Shown here in pieces: positions 37,653-46,197 of a stretch of 64,000 nucleotides of DNA. The DNA comes from Caballeronia catudaia (lineage in GTDB: Bacteria > Pseudomonadota > Gammaproteobacteria > Burkholderiales > Burkholderiaceae). The notes below the pieces were generated by a model, which saw nothing but the letters and a program-made list of their open reading frames with translations, was not told the DNA's origin and searched no databases. The stretch is taken from NCBI RefSeq assembly GCF_001544755.2, contig NZ_FCOF02000015.1, positions 62,001-126,000 of the forward strand, given 5' to 3'. Position 1 is the first letter of the stretch; each line of letters opens with the position of its first letter. The translations under genes were made by a program, and so were the position numbers.

Positions 37653-38564
37653 ATGCCGATGCACGCTCCCACGATGCCACGCGCCCGCACCGTCGTCATC
37701 GATACCTTGCCGCCGCCCGCGAAGCTCTACGGCCGCGCGCTGCCCGCGCTTTTCAGGCGCGCGCGCGCGTCGGAATTGCCCGCGATCAGGCTCGTGCGTC
37801 CCGATGTCAAACTCGATCCCGAGCAGGTCGGCCGCTACGCGCGCGTGTGCGGGTTCATTCCGGAGCACGGCGTGCCGCTCACGTTCCCGCACGTGCTCGC
37901 GTTTCCGCTGCATCTGATGATGCTCACCGATCCATCGTTTCCGTGGTCCGCGCTCGGCGTCGTGCATCTTTCCAACACCGTGCGGCTGCGGCGTCCGCTC
38001 ACGGCGGGCCAGAACCTGCGCATCGAGGTGGAATGCGGGCCGCTGATGCCGCATCAGAAGGGTCAGGCCTTCACGCTGCATACGCGCATCTATCGGCGCG
38101 GCGAGGCCGTGTGGGATGGCGACAGCGTCTATCTGAAGCGCGGCGCGCGCAGCGAAAGCGCGGCGGTTTCGACGGAACCGGCCGACGCCTCCGGTGCGGG
38201 CGCGCCGCTTCTGGCGCGCGAAGCGCGCTGGCAGCTTCCGCCGCAACTCGGACGCGACTACGCGAAGGCATCGGGCGATTTCAATCCGATCCATCTGCAC
38301 ATGCTGAGCGCCAAGGCGTTCGGCTTTTCACGCGCGATCGCACACGGCATGTGGACGCTCGGGCGCACGCTCGCCGCGCTGCATCCGGTCAAGGCGCTCG
38401 CGTCCGGGCGCGCACACGGCGATTTCAAGTTGCCGCTCTATCTGCCCGGCGACGCGACGCTGTGGACCGCCGCGCCCTCGCCCACCGCGCGCGATTTCGA
38501 AGTACGCGATCTCGCGGGCGACCGGCCGCATCTGCGCGGCCATTTCGAATGGGAGCTGCCATGA
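37653..38564 (+). CDS. MaoC-family (R)-type enoyl-CoA hydratase
   Basis: 303 residues with two hotdog folds. The C-terminal one carries the hydratase-2 motif (YAKASGDFNPIHLHMLSAKA with Asp and His, then AHGMWTLGR). The N-terminal one (about 40-160) lacks the catalytic pair and probably completes the substrate tunnel. MaoC hydratases act on (R)-3-hydroxyacyl-CoA. Its stop overlaps the thiolase start (ATGA), so translation is coupled. Confidence 0.9.
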   Translation: MPMHAPTMPRARTVVIDTLPPPAKLYGRALPALFRRARASELPAIRLVRPDVKLDPEQVGRYARVCGFIPEHGVPLTFPHVLAFPLHLMMLTDPSFPWSALGVVHLSNTVRLRRPLTAGQNLRIEVECGPLMPHQKGQAFTLHTRIYRRGEAVWDGDSVYLKRGARSESAAVSTEPADASGAGAPLLAREARWQLPPQLGRDYAKASGDFNPIHLHMLSAKAFGFSRAIAHGMWTLGRTLAALHPVKALASGRAHGDFKLPLYLPGDATLWTAAPSPTARDFEVRDLAGDRPHLRGHFEWELP

Positions 38565-39880
38565 GCGAGGGTCGGCGCGAGGTTCGGCGCGAGGTTCGGC
38601 GAGTAGCCATCATCGGCAGCAACCGCATCCCGTTCGCGCGCTCGAACACGGCGTATGCGAGCGCGTCGAATCAGGACATGCTGAGCTTCACGCTGCAAGG
38701 GCTCGTCGATCGCTTCGACCTGCACGGCCTGCGTCTCGGCGAAGTGGCGGCGGGCGCGGTCGTCAAGCATTCGCGCGACTTCAATTTGACACGCGAAGCC
38801 GCGCTCTCGACCACGCTCGCGAAAGAAACGCCCGCCTACGACGTGCAGCAGGCCTGCGGCACCGGTCTCGAAACGACGATTCTCGTCGCGAACAAAATCG
38901 CGCTCGGGCAGATCGACGTGGGCATCGCGGGCGGTGTCGATACGGCATCGGATGCGCCCATCGCCGTGAACGAGCGCATGCGCAAGATCCTGCTCGAAGC
39001 GAATCGCGGACGTTCGGCGGGACAGCGCCTGGGCGCTTTCGCGAAGCTGCGGCCCGGCATGTTCTTCCGGCCGCTCCTGCCGCGCAACGCGGAGCCGCGC
39101 ACGGGCCTCTCGATGGGCGAGCACTGCGAGCTGATGGCCAAACGCTGGAAGGTCTCGCGCGAGGCGCAGGACGCGCTCGCGCAGGAGAGCCATCGCAAGC
39201 TCGCGGCGGCGTACAAGCGCGGCTTCTTCAACGATCTGATGACGCCGTACAAAGCGCTCGCGCGCGACAACAACCTTCGTCCCGATGTATCGCTCGATCA
39301 GCTTTCGGCGCTCACGCCCGTCTTCGATCGCGACGCGGGCACGCTCACCGCCGGCAATTCGACGCCGCTCACCGATGGCGCTTCGGCCGTGCTGCTCGCA
39401 TCGGAAGAATGGGCCGCCGGGCGCGGGCTGCCGGTGCAGGCGTTCCTGACGTTCTCCGCGACGGCGGCCGTCGATTTCTTCGACAAGCGCGAAGGCCTGC
39501 TGATGGCGCCCGCCTACGCCGTGCCTTCGATGCTCGCGCGCGCCGGCCTCGCGTTGCAGGACTTCGATTACTACGAGATTCACGAAGCCTTCGCGGCGCA
39601 AGTGCTATGCACGCTCGCTGCGTGGGAAGACGACGAATACTGCCGCACCGCGCTGGGCCTCGACGCGCCGCCCGGCTTCGTCGATCGCGCGCGGCTGAAC
39701 GTGAACGGCGGCTCGCTCGCGACGGGCCATCCGTTCGCGGCGACGGGCGGGCGCATCGTCGGCACGCTGGCGAAGATGCTCGCGCAAGCGCCCGAGCGCG
39801 GCGACGGCAAACCGCTGCGCGGATTGATCTCGATTTGCGCGGCGGGCGGCCAGGGCGTCGTCGCGATACTGGAACGGTAG
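38561..39880 (+). CDS. Acetyl-CoA acyltransferase (FadI-like thiolase)
   Basis: 439 residues, start in the ATGA overlap with maoC. Thiolase signatures: nucleophilic Cys in YDVQQACGTGLETT (about residue 105), YEIHEAFAAQVL, NVNGGSLATGHPFAATGGR with the catalytic His, and ICAAGGQGVVAIL with the second Cys. The closest type is FadI (long-chain, MaoC/FadJ partner) rather than FadA. The first codons contain a 12-base tandem repeat giving REVRREVRR, a probable slippage product. Confidence 0.92.
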   Translation: MSEGRREVRREVRRVAIIGSNRIPFARSNTAYASASNQDMLSFTLQGLVDRFDLHGLRLGEVAAGAVVKHSRDFNLTREAALSTTLAKETPAYDVQQACGTGLETTILVANKIALGQIDVGIAGGVDTASDAPIAVNERMRKILLEANRGRSAGQRLGAFAKLRPGMFFRPLLPRNAEPRTGLSMGEHCELMAKRWKVSREAQDALAQESHRKLAAAYKRGFFNDLMTPYKALARDNNLRPDVSLDQLSALTPVFDRDAGTLTAGNSTPLTDGASAVLLASEEWAAGRGLPVQAFLTFSATAAVDFFDKREGLLMAPAYAVPSMLARAGLALQDFDYYEIHEAFAAQVLCTLAAWEDDEYCRTALGLDAPPGFVDRARLNVNGGSLATGHPFAATGGRIVGTLAKMLAQAPERGDGKPLRGLISICAAGGQGVVAILER

Positions 39881-39925
39881 GCAGCGAGCCTTGGCGAAAA
39901 GAATATAAGCCAACGGAGACACCAC

Positions 39926-41647
39926 ATGAGACCGGGAGAGGCAGCGCCGCGCGGGGTTTCGGAGCCGCACGCGACGGACGGCATCTGGTACGCGTCGTAT
40001 CCGCCCGATATCGCGCGCGAGATCGACCCGTCGCGCTATCGTTCGCTCGCGCATTTCTTCGACGAGTGCGTCGGCCGCTTCGCCGATCGCGTCGCGTTCG
40101 TGAGTCTCGGCTCCGAACTGACCTTCGCGACGCTCGGTGCAAAGGCGCATGCGTTCGCGTCGTATCTGCAAAGCGTCGGCGTAAAGCCCGGCGACCGCGT
40201 CGCGCTGATGATGCCCAATACGCTCGCCTATCCCGTCACCCTGTTCGGCACGCTGCTCGCGGGCGCGATCGTCGTCAACGTGAATCCGCTCTACACGGTG
40301 CGCGAGCTCAGCCATCAACTGAAGGACAGCGGCGCGCAGACCGTCGTCGTGTTCGAGAACTTCGCGAAGACCGTGCAGGACGCGCGGCCGGGCTCGCGCG
40401 TGCGGAACATCGTCGTGACCGGGCTCGGCGATCTGCTCGGCAACGGGCTCAACGTGAAAGGCCGCGTGATCGATCTGATCCTGCGTCACGTGAAGAAACA
40501 GGTGCCCGCCTACGCGCTGCCCGATGCGGTGCGCCTGCCGCAAGCGCTCGCGCGCGGCGCGCGGCGGACGTTCGAGCCGGTGAGAATCGGGCACGGCGAT
40601 ATCGCGCTCATTCAGTACACCGGCGGCACGACCGGCGTCGCGAAGGGCGCGATGCTCACGCATCGCAACGTCATCGCAAATCTGTTACAGGCGCTCGAAT
40701 GGGCGGGCGGGCAGCTCGTCGACGGTGAAGAGATCATCGTCACACCGTTGCCGCTGTATCACATCTATTCGCTCACCGTGAACGCGCTCGCTTTTCTCGC
40801 GATCGGCGCGCGCAACGTGCTGATCGTCAATCCGCGCGATATCCGTGCGCTCGTGCGCGCGCTGCGTCACGAAAACTTCACGGCGATCACCGCGCTCAAC
40901 ACGCTCTACAGCGCGCTCATGGACAACGACGCCTTCCGCCAGCGCGACTTCTCCGCGCTCAAGCTCGCGATGGCGGGCGGCATGGCGACGCAGCGCGTGA
41001 TCGCCGAGCGCTTCAGGGCGTTGACGGGCCGCACGCTCGTCGAAGGTTACGGCCTCACCGAATGTTCTCCGCTCGTCGCCGCGACGCCGCTCGACGCGCA
41101 TGGCGAGAGCGCGTTCGACGGCACGATCGGCGTGCCGGTGCCATCGACGCTCGTGCGCATGCGCCGCGAAGACGGCGCGTGGGCGAACGTCGACGAACCG
41201 GGCGAACTCTGCGTGCACGGCCCGCAAGTGATGAAAGGCTACTGGAACCGTCCCGAAGACACGGCGAACGTCATCGACGCGAACGGCTGGCTCGCGACCG
41301 GCGACATCGGCGTGATGGATGCGCGCGGCATCATCCGGCTCATCGACCGCAAGAAGGACATGATGATCGTGTCGGGCTTCAACGTGTATCCGAACGAAAT
41401 CGAAGATGTGCTCGCGGCGCATCCAAAGGTGCGCGCGGTGGCGGCCGTGGGCGTGCCCGATGCCGTCACCGGCGAGCGCGTGAAGGCGTTCGTCGTACGG
41501 CGCGATGACACGCTCACGGTGGAAGAACTGCTGAAGTTCGCCCGTTTACACCTGACCGGCTACAAGGTGCCGGCCTACGTCGAGTTTCGCGATGCGCTGC
41601 CGCTCACGACGATCGGCAAGGTGCTCAGACGTGAACTGCGCGAATGA
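39926..41647 (+). CDS. Long-chain-fatty-acid--CoA ligase (FadD type)
   Basis: 573 residues. Activates fatty acids via acyl-AMP. ANL-superfamily motifs: QYTGGTTGVAKGAMLTHRN (P-loop), EGYGLTECSP, GWLATGDIGVMDARGIIRLIDRKKD and the C-terminal catalytic-lysine region LPLTTIGKVLRRELRE. It feeds acyl-CoA to the FadE, hydratase, reductase and thiolase encoded just upstream, and stands 45 bases after the thiolase. Confidence 0.93.
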   Translation: MRPGEAAPRGVSEPHATDGIWYASYPPDIAREIDPSRYRSLAHFFDECVGRFADRVAFVSLGSELTFATLGAKAHAFASYLQSVGVKPGDRVALMMPNTLAYPVTLFGTLLAGAIVVNVNPLYTVRELSHQLKDSGAQTVVVFENFAKTVQDARPGSRVRNIVVTGLGDLLGNGLNVKGRVIDLILRHVKKQVPAYALPDAVRLPQALARGARRTFEPVRIGHGDIALIQYTGGTTGVAKGAMLTHRNVIANLLQALEWAGGQLVDGEEIIVTPLPLYHIYSLTVNALAFLAIGARNVLIVNPRDIRALVRALRHENFTAITALNTLYSALMDNDAFRQRDFSALKLAMAGGMATQRVIAERFRALTGRTLVEGYGLTECSPLVAATPLDAHGESAFDGTIGVPVPSTLVRMRREDGAWANVDEPGELCVHGPQVMKGYWNRPEDTANVIDANGWLATGDIGVMDARGIIRLIDRKKDMMIVSGFNVYPNEIEDVLAAHPKVRAVAAVGVPDAVTGERVKAFVVRRDDTLTVEELLKFARLHLTGYKVPAYVEFRDALPLTTIGKVLRRELRE

Positions 41648-41694
41648 GTTGCGCGGAGCCGGATCGAAACAAGGATCGACCTTCGGAGATGCTC

Positions 41695-42564
41695 ATGCCG
41701 CGTGCGCGATTGCGGCTCGCCTGCGCGGGCCTGTTGTGGCTCTGTTTGCTGGTCATGGATGCGGCCGCGAAGGCGCAGACCGTGCAGGAAGCCTCGCGCG
41801 TCGGCGGTCTCGGCGTCGAGCAGCAGACCCAATGGCTTTCGCGGGCGGCCACGAGCGGCGCGCTCGCGCAACTCGACGACGCGCAGCTCGTCGCCCTCTT
41901 CCGCTCGCTCGATGCGCGCACGCTGCCGCGCTACCTGCGGGACGGCTTGCGCGATTTCGCTTCCTGCGAATTCACGATGCGCCGGCGCGAGCGCATCAAG
42001 GGCAAGTGGCCGAAGCGCGCCGATCACATGCTCGTGCGCGTCACGCGCGAGCCGTTGCGCATTTACGCGAAATGGCTGCCCGATGGCGCGCACGCGGGCC
42101 AGGAAATCATCTACGACGACTCCGTGCGCCCGGGCGAACTCTACGGTCATCTCGGCGGCTTCCTGAGTATCGTGCCGATGTGGACCTCCGTGAACGGCCC
42201 GCTCGCCCGCGCGCAGTCGAATCATTCGATCCGCGAACTCGGCATCGACGCGATCACGCAGCGCTTCATCGACGAGGGGCGCAAGTTCGCCGAAGCAGGC
42301 ATCACGAAGCCGACGAATATCGACGTGAAAACGATCGACGGGCTGCGCGTGGTTGCGCTCACATACGAAACGCCCGATGGCCATCCCGGGTTCTACGCGA
42401 AAAAGGAAGTGCTCGGGCTCGACCTCGAACGGCCGATATTCCGCACGCTGGAGTCGTACGACAACGACGGTAATATCTTCGAAAGCGTCGTGTTCGAGCG
42501 CGTCGAGATCAAGTCTTTCGACGACCTGACTTTCGACCCGAAAAACCCCGACTATCGCTTCTGA
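41695..42564 (+). CDS. Secreted DUF1571 family protein
   Basis: 289 residues from MPRARLRLACAGLLW, chosen because cggag sits at proper distance; the frame can also start at 41644 overlapping the ligase stop (ATGA). A signal peptide runs to about residue 28 (ending AKAQT). DUF1571 is recognised from DFASCEFTMRRRERIKGKWP, RVTREPLRIYAKWLPDG, PGELYGHLGGFLSI and YDNDGNIFESVVFERVEI. The family is uncharacterised; its beta-rich repeats recall lipid-carrier folds such as LolA, but that is only an impression. The tight coupling to a lipid-degradation operon hints at an envelope lipid role. Confidence 0.8.
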   Translation: MPRARLRLACAGLLWLCLLVMDAAAKAQTVQEASRVGGLGVEQQTQWLSRAATSGALAQLDDAQLVALFRSLDARTLPRYLRDGLRDFASCEFTMRRRERIKGKWPKRADHMLVRVTREPLRIYAKWLPDGAHAGQEIIYDDSVRPGELYGHLGGFLSIVPMWTSVNGPLARAQSNHSIRELGIDAITQRFIDEGRKFAEAGITKPTNIDVKTIDGLRVVALTYETPDGHPGFYAKKEVLGLDLERPIFRTLESYDNDGNIFESVVFERVEIKSFDDLTFDPKNPDYRF

Positions 42565-42756
42565 CCGCCTCGCAGTGAAACGCCTGCTGAGCTCGTGACA
42601 CCCGGCGTAACAACTCGCCGCACGGTGCGCCGCGCGTTTTAAGTTTCGCCTAAGAGTCGGCCGATAACCTGCTCGCACTCCATCGACATCAAGGTCAGCG
42701 CAGGGGCACGACGCCCGCCGCGCCGCGCATCGTCATGTAACCCGAGGACTTCGTTC

Positions 42757-42999
42757 ATGAACTTCCGCCGTCCGGCTTCCGCTCCCGTGCGAGCCATCAA
42801 AAAGCTCTTGAGCCATCACGAAATCGCCACCCTGCTTCTGCTGATGCACGCGCCCATCGACGTGATGGCGGCCACGCCCGACGTCGCATCGCTGAAGGAG
42901 TACGGCTATGTCGAGATCGTGTCGCAGGAAGCCGGCACGCCGAAAGTGCGTCTGACCGCGGACGGCAACGCATTGTTGCGCGGCCTGGGCGTGAAGTAA
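42757..42999 (+). CDS. Small hypothetical protein, winged-helix-like
   Basis: 80 residues, ATG with site gaggacttcgttc. Not recognised as a named family. The middle (LLSHHEIATLLLLMHAPIDV) and the end (VEIVSQEAGTPKVRLTADGNALLRGLG) read like a helix-turn-helix followed by a beta-wing, similar to small MarR-like DNA-binding domains. Good codon use and a distinct gene space support coding. It lies between DUF1571 and surE with its own upstream region. Confidence 0.7.
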   Translation: MNFRRPASAPVRAIKKLLSHHEIATLLLLMHAPIDVMAATPDVASLKEYGYVEIVSQEAGTPKVRLTADGNALLRGLGVK

Positions 43000-43083
43000 G
43001 CGTTCACACGCCGATCCGGACCGCGCCACGCGAACTCTGTAATAATTGGTCGATTCTTTCAACCATCGACCCAGTGATTCGCG

Positions 43084-43863
43084 ATGTCCGCCCTCTCACC
43101 CATCGTGCAGCGTGTGCTCATCACCAACGACGACGGCATCGACGCGCCCGGTCTCGCCGTGCTCGAAGCCGTCGCCGCCGAACTCGCGCATGAAGTCTGG
43201 GTGATCGCCCCCGAGCACGATCAAAGCGGCACGTCGCATTCCATCAGCCTGCATTCGCCGCTGCGCGTGTCGCGTCAGGGCGAGCGGCGCTACGGCGTGC
43301 AAGGCACGCCCGGCGACTGCGTCGTGATGGCCGCGCGCCACATCATGAAGGACGCGCCGCCCACGCTCGTGCTGTCGGGCATCAACCGCGGCGCGAATCT
43401 CGGCGTCGAGACGATGTTCTCCGGCACCGTCGGCGCCGCGATGACGGGCCTGCTGCTCGGCCTGCCGTCGATCGCGCTCAGCCAGGCCTTCACCGACCGC
43501 GAAAACGTGCGCTGGGACACCGCCCGCACGCTGGCGCCGGGCGTGATCCGCCAGTTGCTGTCGATTTCCCACGACGCGCCCACCTGCCTGAACGTCAATT
43601 TCCCCGATTGCGACGCGTCCGCCGCCGGTCCGCTCACCGTGACGCGGCAAGGCGTGGGACTCGTGGAAGGCATTGATGTTCTGCCGATGGTCGATCCGCG
43701 CGGCATCGACTATCACTGGCTGCGCTTTCAGCGTGGCCCGCGCCCCGATTCGCCCGATAGCGAAACGGCTGTGGTTGCGTCCGGCCGCGTGTCGGTGACG
43801 CCGCTGCATTTCGATCGCACCGACGAGCGCACCTTCGCCACGCTCGAAGCGGGCCTGCGCTAG
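43084..43863 (+). CDS. surE: 5'/3'-nucleotidase SurE
   Basis: 259 residues. Metal-dependent phosphatase acting on nucleoside 5'- or 3'-monophosphates and short polyphosphate. The metal-site motif RVLITNDDGIDAPG is at the N-terminus, followed by APEHDQSGTSHSISL, GTPGDCV, LVLSGINRGANLG and SGTVGAAMTGLLLG. Unlike many proteobacteria, pcm and nlpD/rpoS do not follow directly. Confidence 0.96.
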   Translation: MSALSPIVQRVLITNDDGIDAPGLAVLEAVAAELAHEVWVIAPEHDQSGTSHSISLHSPLRVSRQGERRYGVQGTPGDCVVMAARHIMKDAPPTLVLSGINRGANLGVETMFSGTVGAAMTGLLLGLPSIALSQAFTDRENVRWDTARTLAPGVIRQLLSISHDAPTCLNVNFPDCDASAAGPLTVTRQGVGLVEGIDVLPMVDPRGIDYHWLRFQRGPRPDSPDSETAVVASGRVSVTPLHFDRTDERTFATLEAGLR

Positions 43864-43939
43864 AAGCTTTCCTCTCAGTCGAATGCGGGGCCTTTCCCGT
43901 AAGCTTTCGCACGTCCAATCGAAGAACAAGGAGATGCAG

Positions 43940-44392
43940 ATGACCGGTTTCATCGGCCAGCGCCGGGCGATCGGCGCGCTGCTGGCGATCGTTTCGGCGA
44001 GCGCCTTCGCGCAAGCGACGCCTGCGGGCACCTGGCAAACCATCGACGATGCCTCCGGCCAGCCGAAAGCGATTATCGAAATCACCGACAACGGCAGCGG
44101 CGAGTTGTCGGGCAAGATCGTGCGCGGCATTGGCAGGCTGGATCAGCCGGACCGGCGCTGCACGGCCTGCACCGGTGAGCGCAAGGATCAGTTGCTCAGG
44201 AACATGACGATCCTCAGCGGCATGCGCCGCGACGGCGATTCCTGGCAAGGCGGCCAGATTCTCGATCCGGAAAGCGGCAAGCTCTACAAATGCAAGATGA
44301 CGCTCGAGGACGGCGGGCAGAAGCTCGTCGTGCGCGGGTATATCGGCGTGTCGCTGCTGGGGCGCTCGCAGACCTGGGTGCGCGAGCAGTAG
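43940..44392 (+). CDS. DUF2147 family secreted protein
   Basis: 150 residues from MTGFIGQRRAIGAL, chosen by ggag spacing; an ATG two codons earlier is possible. Signal peptide to about residue 24 (ASAFA). DUF2147 pattern: AGTWQTIDDASGQPKAIIEI, CTACTGERKDQ, GMRRDGDSWQGGQILDPESG and GYIGVSLLGRSQTWVR. The cysteines (RRCTAC) may form a disulfide in the periplasm. Function unknown. Confidence 0.9.
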   Translation: MTGFIGQRRAIGALLAIVSASAFAQATPAGTWQTIDDASGQPKAIIEITDNGSGELSGKIVRGIGRLDQPDRRCTACTGERKDQLLRNMTILSGMRRDGDSWQGGQILDPESGKLYKCKMTLEDGGQKLVVRGYIGVSLLGRSQTWVREQ

Positions 44393-44417
44393 GATTCAGC
44401 AGCGGGTTCAGAAACGA

Positions 44418-44455
44418 CAAAGCCGGTCGAAGATCCATGTCTTCGACCGGCTTTG
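44418..44455. terminator. Terminator between DUF2147 gene and transposase relic
   Basis: acaaagccggtcgaag ... cttcgaccggctttgc, a 14-bp stem with flanking A/T on both sides, between convergent genes. Confidence 0.85.
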
Positions 44456-44481
44456 CTCATCGCGTCTCGGCTTCTACGAGA

Positions 44482-44874
44482 TCATGCGGCGCGACGCTGA
44501 CGCGCCTCATCGGCTTGCGCGCTTTCCGCTACTTCCACGTTTTCAGATTGCAGTTCCGCTGGCACGCGCATGCGCGAGGTCATCAGCGCATAGAGCGACT
44601 CGCCGGCCGGCCCGAACAACTGCGTCATGACCCGCAGCAGCACGCCCGACTCATGCCACGCCTTGAACCGCCGATGGCACGTCTGATACGACGGATATTT
44701 GCGCGGCAGCGTGGACCACGATGCGCCGCTGTACATCACCCAGAGCACGCCGTTCAGCACGGCGCGGGTGTTGGCGAGCGGGCGGCCTCGCAATTCGGAA
44801 CGCGGACGCAGTTCGGGAAGCAGCGGTGCGACCATCTGCCATTCTTCATCGGACATGTCGCGGTAGGGCTTCAC
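44482..44874 (-). CDS. IS5/IS402-type transposase N-terminal domain, stand-alone
   Basis: 130 residues from GTG with ggag 10 bases upstream; the longer ATG-less extension is not needed. Residues 1-85 match the DUF4096 DNA-binding domain of IS5-group transposases (MSDEEWQMVAPLLPELRP, RAVLNGVLWVMYSGASWSTLP, TCHRRFKAWHESGVL). The DDE catalytic half is absent; instead there is a Glu/Ala-rich tail (ENVEVAESAQADEARQRRAA). No terminal inverted repeats were seen. An intact gene with its own ribosome site and a palindromic operator-like upstream element suggests a domesticated DNA-binding protein, not a dead insertion sequence. Confidence 0.75.
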   Translation of the reverse strand: MKPYRDMSDEEWQMVAPLLPELRPRSELRGRPLANTRAVLNGVLWVMYSGASWSTLPRKYPSYQTCHRRFKAWHESGVLLRVMTQLFGPAGESLYALMTSRMRVPAELQSENVEVAESAQADEARQRRAA

Positions 44875-44905
44875 GGTAAATTCTCCAATTTGCTGACTGA
44901 TAACT

Positions 44906-44920
44906 GGTATCGACGATACC
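44906..44920. promoter_or_regulatory. 15-bp palindrome before the transposase-derived gene
   Basis: ggtatcgacgatacc, a 7-1-7 inverted repeat, ends 32 bases upstream of the GTG start. It resembles the palindrome at 21064-21078. Confidence 0.5.
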
Positions 44921-44979
44921 GAGTACCGCAAACCCAGCAAATAAGAGTGGTCCGAATCTCTAAATTCCCCTAAAAGGCT

Positions 44980-45009
44980 TATGCCGTTTGGCTAACGGCA
45001 TATTTTTGA
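44980..45009. terminator. Hairpin with T-run downstream of zapE
   Basis: tatgccgtttggctaacggcata with an A/T-rich flank on both sides, 9 bases after the zapE stop. Likely ends the odh-lpdA-zapE transcript, though the T-run is better on the plus strand. Confidence 0.6.
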
Positions 45010-45017
45010 TTCTCGTA

Positions 45018-46115
45018 TTAGGTCAGCGAAACATCCGTGACGCGTCGCGGCGCCTCCAGATACTCTTTCGACTGCATTTCGACGATACGCGAAACAGTGC
45101 GCGCAAACTCGTTGGCCATCGGGCCTTCCACGTACAGCTCTTCCGCGGGCACGGCCGCCGACATCAAAAGCTTCACCTTGTGGTCGTAGAACACGTCGAT
45201 GAGCCACGTGAAGCGGCGCGCCTCGGACGCCATGCGCGGCGTCATCTGCGGCACGTCCGACAGGATCACCGCGTGAAAGCGGTTCGCCAGTTCGAGGTAG
45301 TCGTTTTGCGAGCGCGGGCCGCCGCATAGTGTGGCGAAATCGAACCATACGACGCCGTCCGCCTTGCGCAGCGCCTTGATTTCGCGCTTTTCGATATGCA
45401 GGATCGGGCTTTCGTCGGGCACGGCCGCGAGCTTCGCGAAATCCGCGCGCAAAACTTCGTTGGCCGCCGCGCCGAGCGGCGTGTGATACGCCTTCACTTG
45501 CGACAGCGTGCGTTTGCGGTAATCGGTGCCGGCATCGACGTTGAGCACGTCGAGGTGCTGCTTGATGAGCTCGATCGCCGGCAGCAGCCGGTCGCGATGC
45601 AGCCCTTCAGGATACAGCGTGTCCGGCTGATAATTTGACGTCATCACGAACTGCACGCCGTTCTTGAACAGCCGGTCGAGCAGGCGATACAGGATCATCG
45701 CATCGGCGATATCGGAGACATGGAACTCGTCGAAGCAGATCAGCCGGAAGCGTTTGGCGATGCGCTTGGCGAGTTCATCGAGCGGATCGGCCTGGCCCTT
45801 CAGCTCTTCCAGCTCGCGATGCACTTCGCGCATGAACTCGTGGAAATGCAGGCGCGTCTTGCGCTGCACGGGCACGATCGCATAGAAGCTGTCCATCAGG
45901 AAGCTCTTGCCGCGCCCGACGCCGCCCCACATATAGACACCGCGCGGCAGGTCCGGGCGCACGAGAAGCTTCTTGAGCGCGTTCGAGCGGCGCGCCTTGT
46001 ACGCGACCCATTCCTCGTAGCAGCGCTGCAGGCGCGCGACCGCCGCGAGCTGCGCCCCGTCCGACTGATAACCCCGCGTGCGCAGCTCGTTTTCGTAGTA
46101 TTCGGTGACGTTCAT
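45018..46115 (-). CDS. zapE: Cell division protein ZapE (AFG1-like ATPase)
   Basis: 365 residues. An AAA-type ATPase that binds the FtsZ ring late in division. Walker A is GGVGRGKSFLMDSF (about 64-77), Walker B LICFDEFHVSD, sensor region FVMTSNYQP, followed by DGVVWFDFATLCGGPRSQNDY and a C-terminal arginine-finger area. It follows lpdA by 82 bases and is probably in the same transcript; the pairing is common in beta-proteobacteria. Confidence 0.95.
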   Translation of the reverse strand: MNVTEYYENELRTRGYQSDGAQLAAVARLQRCYEEWVAYKARRSNALKKLLVRPDLPRGVYMWGGVGRGKSFLMDSFYAIVPVQRKTRLHFHEFMREVHRELEELKGQADPLDELAKRIAKRFRLICFDEFHVSDIADAMILYRLLDRLFKNGVQFVMTSNYQPDTLYPEGLHRDRLLPAIELIKQHLDVLNVDAGTDYRKRTLSQVKAYHTPLGAAANEVLRADFAKLAAVPDESPILHIEKREIKALRKADGVVWFDFATLCGGPRSQNDYLELANRFHAVILSDVPQMTPRMASEARRFTWLIDVFYDHKVKLLMSAAVPAEELYVEGPMANEFARTVSRIVEMQSKEYLEAPRRVTDVSLT

Positions 46116-46197
46116 CTTCTGCCGTTCGAAGTGACGAAGGCGAACGGTGTTATCCGCTCGCCTTCGTTTGCGATGCCTTGCTCGAAGCCGAGCCGTC

